DNA of 64,000 nucleotides. It comes from Diplocarpon mali (Eukaryota > Ascomycota > Leotiomycetes > Helotiales > Drepanopezizaceae). A program made the translations under genes and the position numbers. The stretch covers positions 1 through 64,000 of the forward strand of contig JAENRP010000170.1 in the NCBI GenBank assembly GCA_024741835.1, read 5' to 3'. The notes under the pieces are model-generated. The model was not told the DNA's origin, did no database searches, and saw nothing but the letters and a program-made list of their open reading frames with translations. This document shows, one piece after another, positions 10,476 to 22,285 of the stretch. Numbering within the stretch: the first letter of the stretch is position 1; the number at the start of each line of letters is the position of its first letter.

Positions 10476-10769
10476 GGTACCCGAGTATTTCATATTGTAA
10501 TAAGTAGCCAGGGGGCACAAAGTCTACGCACTAAGCCCCAGTCGCAAGGTAACGTTCCCAAGCACCAGTGCCAGCATGCACCGTGCCAAAGGAGAAGAGC
10601 AAGATGCACCGCCGGCAGATCGCAACTGGAGTCTCGTGATCCGTGAAGCAGAGGCATAAAACCCATCTTTGGATCAACCCCCTAATCAATCCCACCAACG
10701 CCGGCAAATGTCCAGTATCATACTCTCGTTAGGATGGGGATTGGCCATCCAAGCAAACTAAAGGCTTCT

Positions 10770-11474
10770 TCAGCCTTGTGCGCCTGCTCCTCCGGGCTGA
10801 GGTAGAGCTTCAGGGCCGAAGGACATTGGTAACAACTAGAGCACACCGTCAGTACCAGTACCACTTCTCAGACGGATGGGGGGGGGGGAACCTGTTCCAG
10901 CCTCAAGACCACAAAAGCCCCGTCCTTATCAAACATCAAGATCGGCGTGTTCAGCTCACAGAACTCGCGGATGCTGTGCAGAGTTTTTCGGTTTAGCCCT
11001 CGTCCCTCCGAAGCAGCCCTCCGAAGCAGCCCTCCATCGCCTCCCTCCCTCCCCAAACCCCGCCTGCCCCGGGCAGACCCCAGAATCCACTCCCCGAGAG
11101 GACGGGGGGACTCACAATTGCCGGCACATCCCACACGGGCTCGCCGGCGGGCTGATGTCGGTCGCCACGGCCACGGCCTTGAAAGCCCTATGCCCCTCCA
11201 CGACCGCCTTCCCCAGCGCCACGCGCTCCGCACACGTCCCGACGGGGTACGCGGCGTTCTCGACGTTCGCGCCGTCGATGTGCTCGCCGTCGTGCGTGAG
11301 GACCGACGCGCCGACGCGGAATCGGGAGTAGGGGCAGTAGGCCGCGGCTTTCGAGGCGGCGCAGTGGGTGTGCAGGTCGCGGAACTGGCTCGGCGTTAGG
11401 CCATAGCTTTTGCAGGTTTGAGAGACGTCCGAGGGGGAGCTGGAGAGGAGGAGTCGGGGGGTCGAGGTTGACAT
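10770..11474 (-). CDS. Cytidine deaminase
   Basis: Pyrimidine-salvage enzyme converting cytidine and deoxycytidine to the uridine forms, normally a cytosolic tetramer with one zinc per subunit. Three exons on the minus strand: 11116-11474, 10892-10973, 10770-10835, giving 168 residues, the usual size. The zinc site is clear: VGTCAERVAL with Cys81 and the proton-shuttling Glu83, and SPCGMCRQ with Cys114 and Cys117. FIREF and a terminal LLPMSFGPEAL motif also match the family. The second intron begins GTTCCC and contains a run of nine or more G on the plus strand. I chose the ATG at 11474; an in-frame ATG at 11555 would add 27 Pro-rich residues unlike the family. The gene ends ~295 bp from the transposon copy at 9191-10475. 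Confidence 0.93.
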
Positions 11475-11897
11475 GGTGCGGGCCTTTGTCGTGTTTGGAG
11501 GAGGTGAGTAAGGTAGGTTGGAAGAGGGCGGGAGGGGAGGAGGGCGGCATTCCACGCTTGCGCCCCGCTCCGAAAGCCTGCGTGGGGAGGAAAAATTGCT
11601 ACATCATCAGGCATGTGTGATGGTCTTCATGGTCTTCATGGTCCGAGAACGATTAATACCTATACATAGATAACTCTAACAACCATACACTTCACGACCT
11701 CGATGTGATGAAATGCAGCTTAAAGTGTGTCGTTGAGAGAGGAAGCTCGCATAATGCCAAGCGAAGATGGAAAAAAAGTAGTTGACTCGACATTTCGTTT
11801 CTCCCTGTGTATTTCTTATAAACAGAGCTACACCTAGATTGGAACGGTCAATGGATCCATAACACTGCAGATAGGTAGCAAATTCTTCAACTATCCT
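11475..11897. other. Intergenic between cytidine deaminase and SDR
   Basis: A 423-bp gap serving as promoter of the cytidine deaminase gene and 3' flank of the SDR gene, both on the minus strand. No other feature seen. Confidence 0.6.
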
Positions 11898-13256
11898 TCA
11901 AGGATTTCCATACCACGATCCACCATCGATGTTCGCACCTGTTACGTAGCTGCTAAAACCACTCGCGAGAAATTCAGCAGCACGACCAACTTTCATGGCT
12001 AGACCGGCACGCTCAAGTCCTACGTCTCTCTCCGGAGCCTTTTGCATCGTCAAAACATGCGCAGAGATAAGGCAGGACGTGAATACGTACCTCTGTTGTT
12101 TGTAGACTGGAGGGTGGGAGCTGAGCTCATGCCTCTCATCTCAAACTATGACTCGTAAGCTTGCTCTGCAACGCCGCGATTGCAGCTCACATTCTTCCGG
12201 TCCACCGCAACGTCAATTTGCCCTAGAGAGATATAGTTGATCCTCACACCAGTTCCTGTTTATGAGTCAGCTAAGGCCTCCCCTTTCTCAGCAACTGAGC
12301 AAATCCTACCCTTCAGCACAGCAACTCCAGCTCTTACGACTCCCAACGCAGCGTGCGAAGACATCGTAGAACAAGGACCCCAGCAGCCTGGACGCAATAC
12401 CAGCCCAGGCACGTACACGTTGACGTGTCTGGAACATACCTCCATAAGTGCTCGCTACGGACGAGACCACGATGATGCTTCCATACCCTCGCTCCTTCGG
12501 CGCAGCATTCAAGTTTGCTTTCTTTGGCGTCATCTATGTATCACGTAAGTCATATTTCCCTGTTCCCAGAGCCAGAACCACCCACCTTGGCCATGGCTGG
12601 CGGCCCATACTTCAACGCGAAGAACGGCGCCATCGAATCCGTCTCGAAACACCTCTGGAGGTCTCCAGGAGTAGTAGCTTCCAAGCTCGGGGGCCCCAGC
12701 AGTCCGGAAGAGCAAACCCAGACATCGAGTCTACCCCATGAGTTCAGCACCTCGTCGATTAATGCCAACGTTCCATCCTCTTTGGCGACGTTGAAAGCGT
12801 GCCCGATGATTTTCGTGTTCGGGCTGTCTTGTCCGACTGCGTCGACTAAGGATGCGTACTCGGAAAAAGTTGCCTCTGTCGCAGGCTGGGGAGGTCGACG
12901 GATGGTTCCAACAGGGTTCGAGAGAGTCCACATGAGACGGGTACTTGGAGTTGCGAGCATACCGTAAATGCAAGCTGCGCCGTGAACTGCTCCGAGTCAG
13001 CAACCATCAAGCAAATATTTCTCACACTCACTGTCCGCTGTCCCAGGGCCAACTGGCACGTCTGATCCCCTCCCCTCCCAGAGTACCATATCCCCGCTGC
13101 CCTCTTTCAAGACCAAGGAGGAGGACACGTACCAGCCAACTCCTGGATAATAGCTTGCCCAACTGGCCGCAGCGCACCAGTAACAACACGCACGAATCCA
13201 TACAGCTTGCCATCCGCGCCGTACGGGCGGAAGTACTTCGAGTCCATGGCATCCAT
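11898..13256 (-). CDS. Divergent short-chain dehydrogenase/reductase-like protein
   Basis: Rossmann-fold SDR homologue; substrate unknown. Seven exons on the minus strand (13133-13256, 12586-12974, 12440-12533, 12310-12387, 12191-12255, 12091-12145, 11898-12025) sum to 933 nt, 310 residues, with all introns GT-AG. Recognisable are the opening VVTGALRPVGQAI, LDVWVCSSGLLGPP, SIIVVSSVASTYGG, MSSHAALGVV and the closing FLASGFSSYVTGANIDGG. The catalytic signatures are altered: TGxxxGxG has Pro for a Gly, the NNAG position reads CSSG, and the YxxxK position reads S-T-M-S-S. Yet the frame is open over all seven exons, which argues for a maintained pseudo-enzyme or a divergent subfamily rather than a dead gene. 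The last acceptor (GGAGAGAG) is weak. The start could be either of two ATGs 9 bp apart. Confidence 0.8.
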
Positions 13257-13967
13257 ATTCGCGCCGGATACGTCTCTTCCCTCTCGTTGCCTTTCCGCTC
13301 CCGTTCTGCTCAATATCTCTAGAGCGCGACGAGAATGGCGATTTGGAGGGGAGATGAGGGGGATCCTTGGCACAGCACAACCAAACGGTCGGCCGTATTT
13401 GTACTCGCAAGGACTAATGATAGAATTGGTTTCGACAAGAGAAGAAGAATCAATCATACCTAACGATAAGCTCAAGCTCAAGCTGAAGCTCGGCCTTAGT
13501 ATACTCCTGCCTCCGCGGAGCTGGGAACAGCTATCTTGCGGTATACAATCAATCAGCAGACCCGGATTGGTTGGCAGAAGGGTATTTGCAGAGAAGCATT
13601 TTGGTGGCTTCTAGCTGAACCGCTGGTGAGGGGAGACGTGACGCTTTCTCCGAGGCGACGAGATACTAATAAGGTATGTCACGTGGACGCAGGTATTGAC
13701 CTGTTGCCCCTGAGTGCTCGCTTCGTATCGACCAAGAGCCAAGCCTTGTCACAGTCGTCGATGTTGACGGGGCAAAACAGGAATAAAAGCAGTGGAAGCA
13801 TCGAACGTTCCCTGATATACAACAAACATACTACTACAAACGCTGGATTTGCAATCACACTGGGGTCTATCAGACGCTGATCATATCCATTATGGACCCC
13901 AAGCTAATGTCTATCACCCTCGGCCAAACTCCCCGGACCCGGCACTTGCTCGCAGAGGCTCTATAGA
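13257..13967. other. Intergenic between SDR and VPS10
   Basis: A 711-bp gap: upstream region of the SDR gene and 3' flank of VPS10. Overlapping short frames only; no other gene, RNA or repeat seen. Confidence 0.55.
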
Positions 13968-16900
13968 TTACACTTCCTCGTCACTCTCATCCCCAAGTAG
14001 TTCTCCCACGTCGTCATCCACAACGGCGTAATCGCCTCTTCCTCTCGCGAAACTATCTCTGGTCGTGAACCTCGCAGGCGGGCTTCTGCCGAATGCAGAG
14101 CTTGCTGAGCGCCAGAGACTCGCAAGCAGGAGTGGTGCAGCTACTAGGGTTGCTGCCATGGCCGAGAGCGCCATGACTGGGTACCTGATGTAAGGCGCTT
14201 GTTGATCCAGTGATGCTTCAAAGAAATTGTTAGCTTGCAAGGGAAGACGCGGGCGCGGTGAAGCTTACATTGTTCTCCAAGTCTGATTGGACCGAAGTGC
14301 TTGTCGTAGTTTCGCCAGACGTACCATCCAATCGCACCAGCGGCAGCGAAAGGCAGCACGATCGCGAAGAACAGGGTAACGCCCGAGGTGCTGTGCTTCT
14401 GCTTGAACTCCTCTCCATGTCCTGGACAGGGGTGTGCCTCGCTCTTGTCCATTTCTCTGCCGCCTTGGCAGGTGGAAAGAGGAATGCGACGGTACCCAGT
14501 TGGCTCGTCGTACTCGACGCGGCTCTCGTCCTCTTTACAATACAACGAATGGTCGTAGGGTGTAAAGCCAGGTACGAGTGCACAACTACCATCGTTTTGA
14601 CGTTGGAAGTTGTAGTCACTGAATGATCTGTTAGCTGAAGGCGGTGGCAAAATAATGTTCTTGGACATACCATTCAAAGTCTCGCCGCGAGCAGGTACAA
14701 TTTCTCTCAATGTTGTGCAGATGGGGAATCATTTTGCCATTATAACAACTCTTATCGGTCCTCTTGCGGTGATACGACGAGACGTGGCCGAACAAGCAAT
14801 CGTCATTTTGTAATGGGTGCTTCGGTACCCACAGGTAATAGTCATCAGCCTCAACATCATCTTCGTTCAATTTACACTGAACATCCGTGAGGCCCGAGAA
14901 GTCCAGGTTGACGGTGACCAGTTCGCCGTTATCGAAGCCCCAGAGAAGGAAATTGCGTGAATTGTCGCTCGGGACAGTTGTTAGATCGTCAATTTCTATT
15001 TCCTTTTCGGAAAACTGATACTCCGTCCAAGTACTGCCCTCATCGAGTGAGTAGTAGACAACCTTGGTAGCAGTTCTCTCCTTCACGATGACGACAATAG
15101 ATCCCTGGTCACCAAACTCCCACATGTAAGACCCCTTCTTGACTGACTTCCAGGTGATGCCTCCGTCGGCAGTCATAAAAGTTTCGGCTTCCTGCTGGCC
15201 GGTGAGGTATTCGCCCACATTTCCAGTGCCGAGCATCAAGCCAATAGCGGATACTGAGGAGTAGGTGTGGGATTTGTCTGCACGCTCGGTATAGCCGTGG
15301 ATGTTTAGAGAGCACTTCTCGATCGAAGATCCACTGCAAGAGTATTTCTTTCCCTCCGCGTCCTTCTGAGGCGGGCTGATGTAGGCCCACTCAGCGCCGT
15401 CATTGTGGGTGATCATGGTCTTGAGTTTCTTCTTGTCTTTCCTGAAGTTCTTATCCTGATAATTGGCCACCACATTGACCATTGCCACGCCTTCAATCCC
15501 GTACATCTTCTCAAAATCCACATAACCGGCAGCGTCTCTGTCGACTGCACTCATGCTCAGGACATACGAGGTTCCATTAGAGTTACTCTTAATGATGGTT
15601 CCATATTCTAGATCCTCCTCGTTACTGACTGTGACATGCAGGAACACCGAATGGGTAGAGCTGTCTAGAACAGTGTATCCTGATTGATGAGGCACATCGA
15701 AGCCATAGGGAAATTCCGCATCCGCAAAAACAAGGCCGTTCACACTCGTATCAACCTTCAGCGTCGATGCACTCTCGTTCTTCGTAGCGACAATGATGAA
15801 TTCGGACATCGTTGCAAAGTCCACAACGTTTGTGAAATGCTCGATAGGTGGCTCGTTGAAGAAGTCATCGCTAGAAACGAGCTTGTACGGGTTGTTGTCG
15901 CGGTCGTTACTCTCTTTCGTGCGAACCTCGCAATAGATGAGCTTGTCCCTGCTCTTTTCGTCAATATTTGGTGCTGGCTGATGGATGAGATAGCCACTCT
16001 CGGGCTCCACGATAAACTCGCACTTTCGAGCATATCGCTGGAGTGTTTTCCAGTCCCCGTCGCCGCGGTCGAGAGTGATGGAAGCGACAGTATGGCAATT
16101 ATCACCAGGACAGTCCCTAGCTCCCATCCAGATGAGCCAGTCCTTATTCTTCGAGTGAAATCCGAGAACCGGGTGGCCTCCGGTGTTTGGTTTAGACGGC
16201 GCCTTGAAGCTTCGCATGTTCTTGCCACGATCCGTAGAGTAGTGCACCGTCTCAGTATCGGTGATGAAGAAAACCATATCGTTGAAATGAGGGTGCGGAT
16301 AGATTGCGTGAATGGTTTCATCCTTCAATATCTGTTTCCAGTCCTTGCCGTGATCTTGGGAGATAAAGACCCCGGCGTCGGTTCGCATGATGACCGTCTC
16401 GTCGGCCCCCACGCTGACTCCTGTCCGCTCGAGGTAGATCTTTTGGGCAAATTTCTTGCCGCCGTGGTTCTTGGAAGCGTCGCCTGGCTTGCCAGAAGCT
16501 GGCTGGCCCACCGCATCAACGCACTTCCTGTCGACGGGATCATCCTTGTACTTCTCTCCTTCCACCCGTTCGCACTGATTGCCGGGGATGAGACGCCATC
16601 CAGAAGAGCCCTTGAAAGTATCTTCAGGCCCGAAAGCCTTACAAGCACCTTCAGGGAGGATGAGATCGCCTGCCTGGATGCATTCCTTCCGATCATCGCT
16701 ACGCACAAAATTGTAATCGCACTCAAAATCAACATCTGAACAGGGGCATTTCTCCGAGATGACTTCGGGGTCCTCAAACACCTTGTTGAGGAAACAATCG
16801 GCATCGGCTTTGCGTCTGAGATACGACTGCTTCTGTCCCATCAAACAGGTCGGCTTGCCAGCCTCGTCGACTCTGGCATACCACTTCTCCATATCGTCAT

Positions 16901-18587
16901 CCTGGCATTGCGACTCATGCATGCCGGCGAAGTCCAGAACGATCAGGTAGCCGGAGGCATTTGGCTTGGCATCGTCGACAGCCTCAAGCAGAAACTTTAG
17001 GCTCGTTGAGTCTCGGATCGTGGTGAGCTGAACAGGGCGGACCTCTTCGGGAAGTTCCACTTTCCCCCAGTCCCTGCCACGATTTGTCGAGTATCGGACT
17101 TCTTTGCCAAAGCCTTCCTCTATCGCCACCAGGATAGATCCCTGGTCGCCAACCTCATACTTGTGAGGACCCGACAGGCCTTTTCGCCAAGTCAATCCCG
17201 CGTCATCGGAAACATAGAGGTCACCATCATCATACTTTTTGAGGTGTGTTCCGGTATTGCCTATCCCCATCAACAAGCCGGGTGCTGGGCTAGAGAACAC
17301 TCGCCCCGAGTTCGAGATGTCCGTCACAGAGTGGAGGTGAAGACCATCCTTCTCCACACTCAGAGACTCCCAAGTCCTGCCATCATCGAAGCTGATCTGG
17401 GACTTGACTTTCTTCTCGGATCTTGAATTTGATTTCTCGAGCTCTTCCCAATTGTCGACAACGTTGACCATGATAATCCCCTGAACCCCATACACCTTTT
17501 CGAAATCGACCAAGCCGTACGCGTCTCGGTTGGTGTGCTCGATATTGCGGGTGAAGAAGGTACCATTAGAGTTACTGCTGAGTAGTACACCAGTGGGGTT
17601 CCGATATTCGCTGTTCATGACATCAATCTGGATGCTGTAGTTCGTCCCTTCCAGCACCGTGTACGCCTTCTCTTCAAGCTTGTGATCGTGTGGGAAGACA
17701 GCTCTGTGCCACTTGATCGTATCGTCTGAAACGTAGAGGGCCATCTCCTGCGTCTTCGGTGCGGATGCCGCAGCGATGAGGAACGGCTTCACAACTGCCA
17801 TATTCACGATCCCTTGCACAGTTCTACCCGGTTCCAGCTCCGGCTCGAACTCTTGGACCACGCCCTTCTCCTCCTCGAAGAAGGTGTCCGAGATCACCAG
17901 TCGGTCGTCACTGTTCCATGGCGTCAACTTGCCCTTCGTCACGCATAGAATTCTGTTCTTATCCAGATTGTCCTGCCCGGTCTTGAACACCTTCGAAGAC
18001 TTGGCCCAATGGCAGCCAAACGTATCAGCACGGAGCAGCTTGGGGTCCTTTGCGAAGCCGTCGGTCGTGTACATTGTCTAGGTGTGATTAGCGAATTCCC
18101 ATCATCGGAGTCAAGACGAGCGTACCACCTCATCGCAGAAGATGCCCTCACATTTCATGGCATTGAAGATGATCCTGTCCGGGTCTCCAGCGTGATAGGT
18201 CAACGTCTCGCGGAACATCGTAGCCTGGTAGTTCGACTCAAACTCCTCCCACGTCTTGCCCTGATCCGCGGTCTTGTAATGCGTGTTCTGGACCGTGATG
18301 ATGTACGCCCGGTTCTTGTCGTAAGGATGCATCGAGAGCTCCAGCACCTGTCCGCTGGGCCCTTCCACCTTCTCCCACGTCTCCCCCGTATCTTGCGAAC
18401 GGTAAATGTCGTGCTTTATCCCATCCTCGATCAGCAGCACGTCCGAGTCGTCGAAATACCTTACATTGTAAGGTACGAAGTCGAACTTCTTGCTCTTGAC
18501 CTTCGGCTGGTCTTTCTTCGCCCAGGCACTACAGAGCAGCGTCGAAAGTAGGAGGCCCCGCCAGCCTGCGGCACCGTGTAGCCTCAT
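13968..18587 (-). CDS. vps10: Vacuolar protein sorting receptor Vps10 (sortilin family)
   Basis: Type I membrane receptor of the late Golgi that sorts soluble hydrolases such as carboxypeptidase Y to the vacuole. Four exons on the minus strand (18126-18587, 14671-18077, 14269-14618, 13968-14215) give 4467 nt, 1488 residues, close to the usual fungal length. Residues 1-23 are a signal peptide. Two lumenal Vps10 domains follow, each with several Asp-box-like motifs (SQDTGETWE, SDDAGLTWRKG, TADGGITWKS, SLDEGSTWTE) and each ending in a Cys-rich module (CPCSDVDFECDYNF; CTCSRRDFECDYNF). A membrane segment lies at about 1370-1391 and a second hydrophobic stretch at about 1418-1443. The tail is acidic (GELLGDESDEEV). 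The intron after the first Cys-rich exon splits the DFEC cysteine codon, confirming the junction. Confidence 0.96.
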
Positions 18588-19434
18588 GATCGCAAGTTGA
18601 TGGTTTGGAAGCGCATCAAGGTGTGTAGTTGCTCATCAAGTCGGCCTTGACGAGGAGTTTTGTGCGTAGAAGCTCTAGCAATGGATTCGTGGTCTTTTGG
18701 GCCTACGTAGCGTGCTCGCCCCTGTGCTTCGAGATCTTGGCCGAGAGCTGAGCTGAAGCTTGAAACGCTCCTGGCGGAAGGAATCCCGGCACGGCCCCTC
18801 TGGATGGAATTGTTGCCCTTGGAATCATGAGCAACCCCAGGTCAACGTCGGACTCAGCTCATGTGCTCAACCTCTGCAATGTGCCTCCGCGAAATTTGCG
18901 CGCGTCATTTGTGAGAAATAACTCCAACAAGACATCTCGATTTCATAATCATGTGATATCTCAAGCTTCATCTGAGAATCTGAGGGCTGACGGGACGGAT
19001 TTAAGTTGCGACATCAGGTTAGGCTTGGCATGCACAGTGTCAGTGTCAATGTCACAGAGAAATTTGAGGGAAGCAGTGAAATATCTGCTCGGGTTTCGGC
19101 TTGGCCTCCGGAGAGATTCTTATTGATCGCTCATCTAGCCAACGGTACCAACAGTCTGGCCGAGCGCGAGGTACAGATTTCAGAGTTAGTAGTCATGTCT
19201 AGGAAAAGTTCGGATCAGGCTAGAGAAACGAGATGAAGCTATGCTGGGAGCGCTGGATAGCCATGGTAAACATTCCAAGGGAAAATATTCGATGTCCTGG
19301 TATCATTGGGCCTAAGGCTGTGTCATGCCTAATTCATAACAAAAGAGATGAAACACCACTCCCCCTCCAACCTCCCCCCCTCCCCCCCCCGCTAAAGTGC
19401 TATAAAAGGAATCAACGACGTTGCCAAGTAGTGT
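18588..19434. other. Intergenic upstream of VPS10
   Basis: An 847-bp gap holding the promoter of VPS10 and the 3' flank of the next minus-strand gene. C-runs occur near 19373-19390. No gene or RNA recognised. Confidence 0.55.
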
Positions 19435-21838
19435 CTAGGTGGTCTTTTTCTGAGCACTCTTGACCTTATTCCAGAATCTCTTTATGGCACATGCCTCCTT
19501 ATCCAGTGGCGCCCAACCATCGGCACCTCCTAGGGGACCTCTCATCTCACACTTCTCGTCTAGGGACGACGATGGTTCATCTGATACAGAACTCTTGCAT
19601 CGTTGCCATCCATATATCGCTGTCTCGTCGGCACGAAGATCCGATCGCGTCAGGGTCATTCTTAATGTCATCTCTCTGCTTCCGGCCATGGAGTTTGGGT
19701 GCGAGTCGGGCTGCTTTAATGATATAGGCTTGCCGATGCCGAGATGGGAGTCGAACGATGATTTACCAGCTTTCGATCCGGAAGTCGCCAGAGGGCGGTT
19801 CTGGTGACCGAAACTTGGCGTGAGTGGTGATTCTGTGTCCGCCATAGAGATGTCGTCTTCGGATAGCGAGACCATGTCGTCATTGAGGAAAGATAGTCCC
19901 CTGTCAGAGGCAAATGAATTCTTCACACGCTCGACGTCCTTTGATGGACATGGTCGAGGCTTTTTCACCGCCTCAGCGTCCTCTGTCACCTTCTCAGCAC
20001 CCTCTGTCAAGTCGTCAATAGAGGGGAAGCCGAATTCTATAGCCTCGTCGAACTTTTGTGGCGATGCCAAGTATACCCGTAGCTTCATCCGCGCCTCGGG
20101 ATGTTGGTAGTGTGTCGGGCTAGAATCGGTTGTTGCTCCTGGTGAACTGATAATGTGTTGAGGCTTATTGAAAGACATGGTACGTGATCGTGCGCGAACG
20201 CGATTGCGTAGCTCGGGTTTCGGCGAGCCAGGCTGCAGAGACGAGATGGATCTTCTTCCGACCAGAGCTTGCGACGGTGACAAGTTGCGACGAAATGATG
20301 GGCGACTGGCACTGTACGGCGTAGGAATGATGACCCCGTCGAGGTTGGCGTGATAGTCGTCCAGCATTGATTCCAGATCCTGCTCCTCGTCCACCCACCG
20401 AAAACTCTCGTGCATATATCCTGCCATGTTCGACGTCGATTCCTCAAGTATATGTGGCCGAGTGTCGTCAGAGCTACTCCTAGGGGTTACAGGCCGGGAG
20501 TCGAAAGGCTGTGCAACTTTCCTGCTCTGCCAGGCCGCCTTGTAAAAAGCCTCATCCGACGCGTCGGGGATCACAGTTGTCTGTCGTCGAGGTTCTTGAG
20601 GCTGACCTGCGAAGACTTCGTGTCCCTGGCCGGCCAATGCATCGTTGTCCTTGGATTTGTCGGGCAGGGTCAAAAACCAAGATTCCTCGTTACTGACCAC
20701 AGAGTGTTTGCTCGACGTCTTCCGCTGTCGCCGAGAAGGTACGCGTCGTGGCTGGATGAGAGAAATATTTACGCCTCGGCGTAATGCTATAGAGCTCTTT
20801 CGATTTTTTTGAATGGAAAGGTTGTGAGTTGCATTTGATTGAGAGTTCTCTGCAAAGCGCAGCCGCTCTAAGGTTGAGAAATACTGTAGGGAAGAGTAGG
20901 TTAGCGTCAACGTCGTGGAAAGTGGTATTAACGAGCCATTCGCCCTGAACTTATCAGACACGCAAACAGAAAGCAGGAACATCGTATGTTTGGAAGCTTG
21001 AAGCAGGCAGATATGGATGCCTTGCCTCTCATCCTGCCGCCACTGGGAGGAATAGCAGATGGATGGAAAGCGAGGTTATTGGGACAGCTACGCCCCAGTT
21101 TCGCGTCGAGGACTGGGTCTGAAAAACTTCATGTTCACAGTAACCGAGCGTCTGGTCCAAGTTGGCAGAACTAGACAGCTTAGGGGATCTCCGGCGAGTT
21201 CTTCAGATGTCCGGTATCCCGCTGCAGTGGCAGCTGGTCTGCGTGCATTGCCCTGCCCAACGGGAACACTGGGAAGAGCAAACTTGTTTCCTATCTCGAG
21301 GTGTGACTCTGGACAGTTGACTTGAAATGCCCGAGTGGCATATGGCGAGAGCAAAGCAACGGACGAGGGCAAGTATAAACAGCAGACGTACCTTTCTCCT
21401 CACAGCGAGAGGCAGATTCTCGAATTCCTCTTCTGCTGTTTCGCATCCCGTCATCTCCTTCAAGTTCTTCCTGACCGGCCGTGTTGAGCGGGTCTTGGAT
21501 GTTTTCGGGCGGTCGAAGGATTGGGCGTAGAGGGTTCGCGGAGAGAGGGGGCGCATCGTGTCGAGTTCGAGTTCGAGATCCGAGTCGAACTCCGAGTCGG
21601 GCTCCGAGACGGGCTGGATGTCCAGGTCCAGGTCGAGATCCGATCCGAAATCCGAGTCGCGGTCGACGTCGAAGTCGAGGTTGAGCTCGAGCTCCTCGTC
21701 GAAGAAGGCTTTCACGGGCGAGGGGTAGACGGTCGACATGGACGGCAGGTGGTGGTAGTCATGCTCAGACGCTGACTGGGTCTCGAGAAGCCTCCTGCCA
21801 CTGGCAATGCGGCTGGTGTTAAGCTGTTGTGGCGCCAT
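19435..21838 (-). CDS. Hypothetical Ser-rich acidic protein
   Basis: Function unknown. Two exons on the minus strand, 21393-21838 less one base at the donor (exon end 21392) and 19435-20883, joined as ..PLAVRRK|YFSTLERLRFAE.., give about 631 residues. The join restores a continuous block that reads like a conserved fungal motif (EEEFENLPLAVRRK then YFSTLERLRF). Near residues 45-95 there is an alternating acidic-hydrophobic stretch (repeats of Asp/Glu with Leu/Phe). The rest is low-complexity, rich in Ser, Pro and Arg, with several basic-Ser phospho-type sites, no membrane segment and no recognisable enzyme domain. The 508-bp intron is long for this genome, so one or more further small exons may be hidden in it. 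Confidence is for existence, not function. Confidence 0.72.
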
Positions 21839-22149
21839 TTCGGGTCAGGACTAGAATGATCGGTGAGAGAATATGACGGCTGCACTGCTGCATCATGCAC
21901 GAGATGCGTGCTTTATGAGGATGGATGGGATGTTTATGAAAATGGAGAGGGACGAGATTCCTCAAGAAGCTATCCCTTGCACGACATGGATCAGCCCTGT
22001 TCACGGGGTGAGTTACTCCGTATGGGTACTCTACCGTGTCCTGTACTCGACCGTACCTGCAAAGTAAACTTTGTCGAGTCGGTACCCAGGTACATGCGAG
22101 GATTCACTCTGGCCTTTTGTCTTATCTTTTTTTTTTTTTTTGTTTTTTT
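21839..22149. other. Intergenic upstream of hypothetical protein
   Basis: Promoter region of the minus-strand hypothetical gene. A T-rich run (T14 G T10) lies at about 22128-22152, next to the TIR element. Nothing else recognised. Confidence 0.55.
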
Positions 22150-22285
22150 TTTCCCTTTCTATGGGCTGCATATGTGGACCTTGGGATGCTAGGAGAGGAA
22201 GTGAGTTCGTTCTTGGTCGGCCTATCCAGGTCCATGTCACGGACATGCCCATAATTGGCAGCCGACTGCAGAAAGGGAGTCAGTA
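22150..22285. mobile_element. Small TIR element, family C copy 1
   Basis: The left end reads CCCTTTCTATGGGCTGCA and the right end, reverse-complemented, reads CTCCCTTTCTGCAGTCGGCT. The same CCCTTT..GGGCTGC termini bound elements at 26523-26645 and 29683-29802. No coding capacity. This is the weakest of the three copies because its ends have diverged. Confidence 0.45.

Noticed and set aside
15684..16739. 351-codon plus-strand open frame
   Set aside because: It is the antisense shadow of the VPS10 coding exon, whose minus-strand reading is unambiguous.
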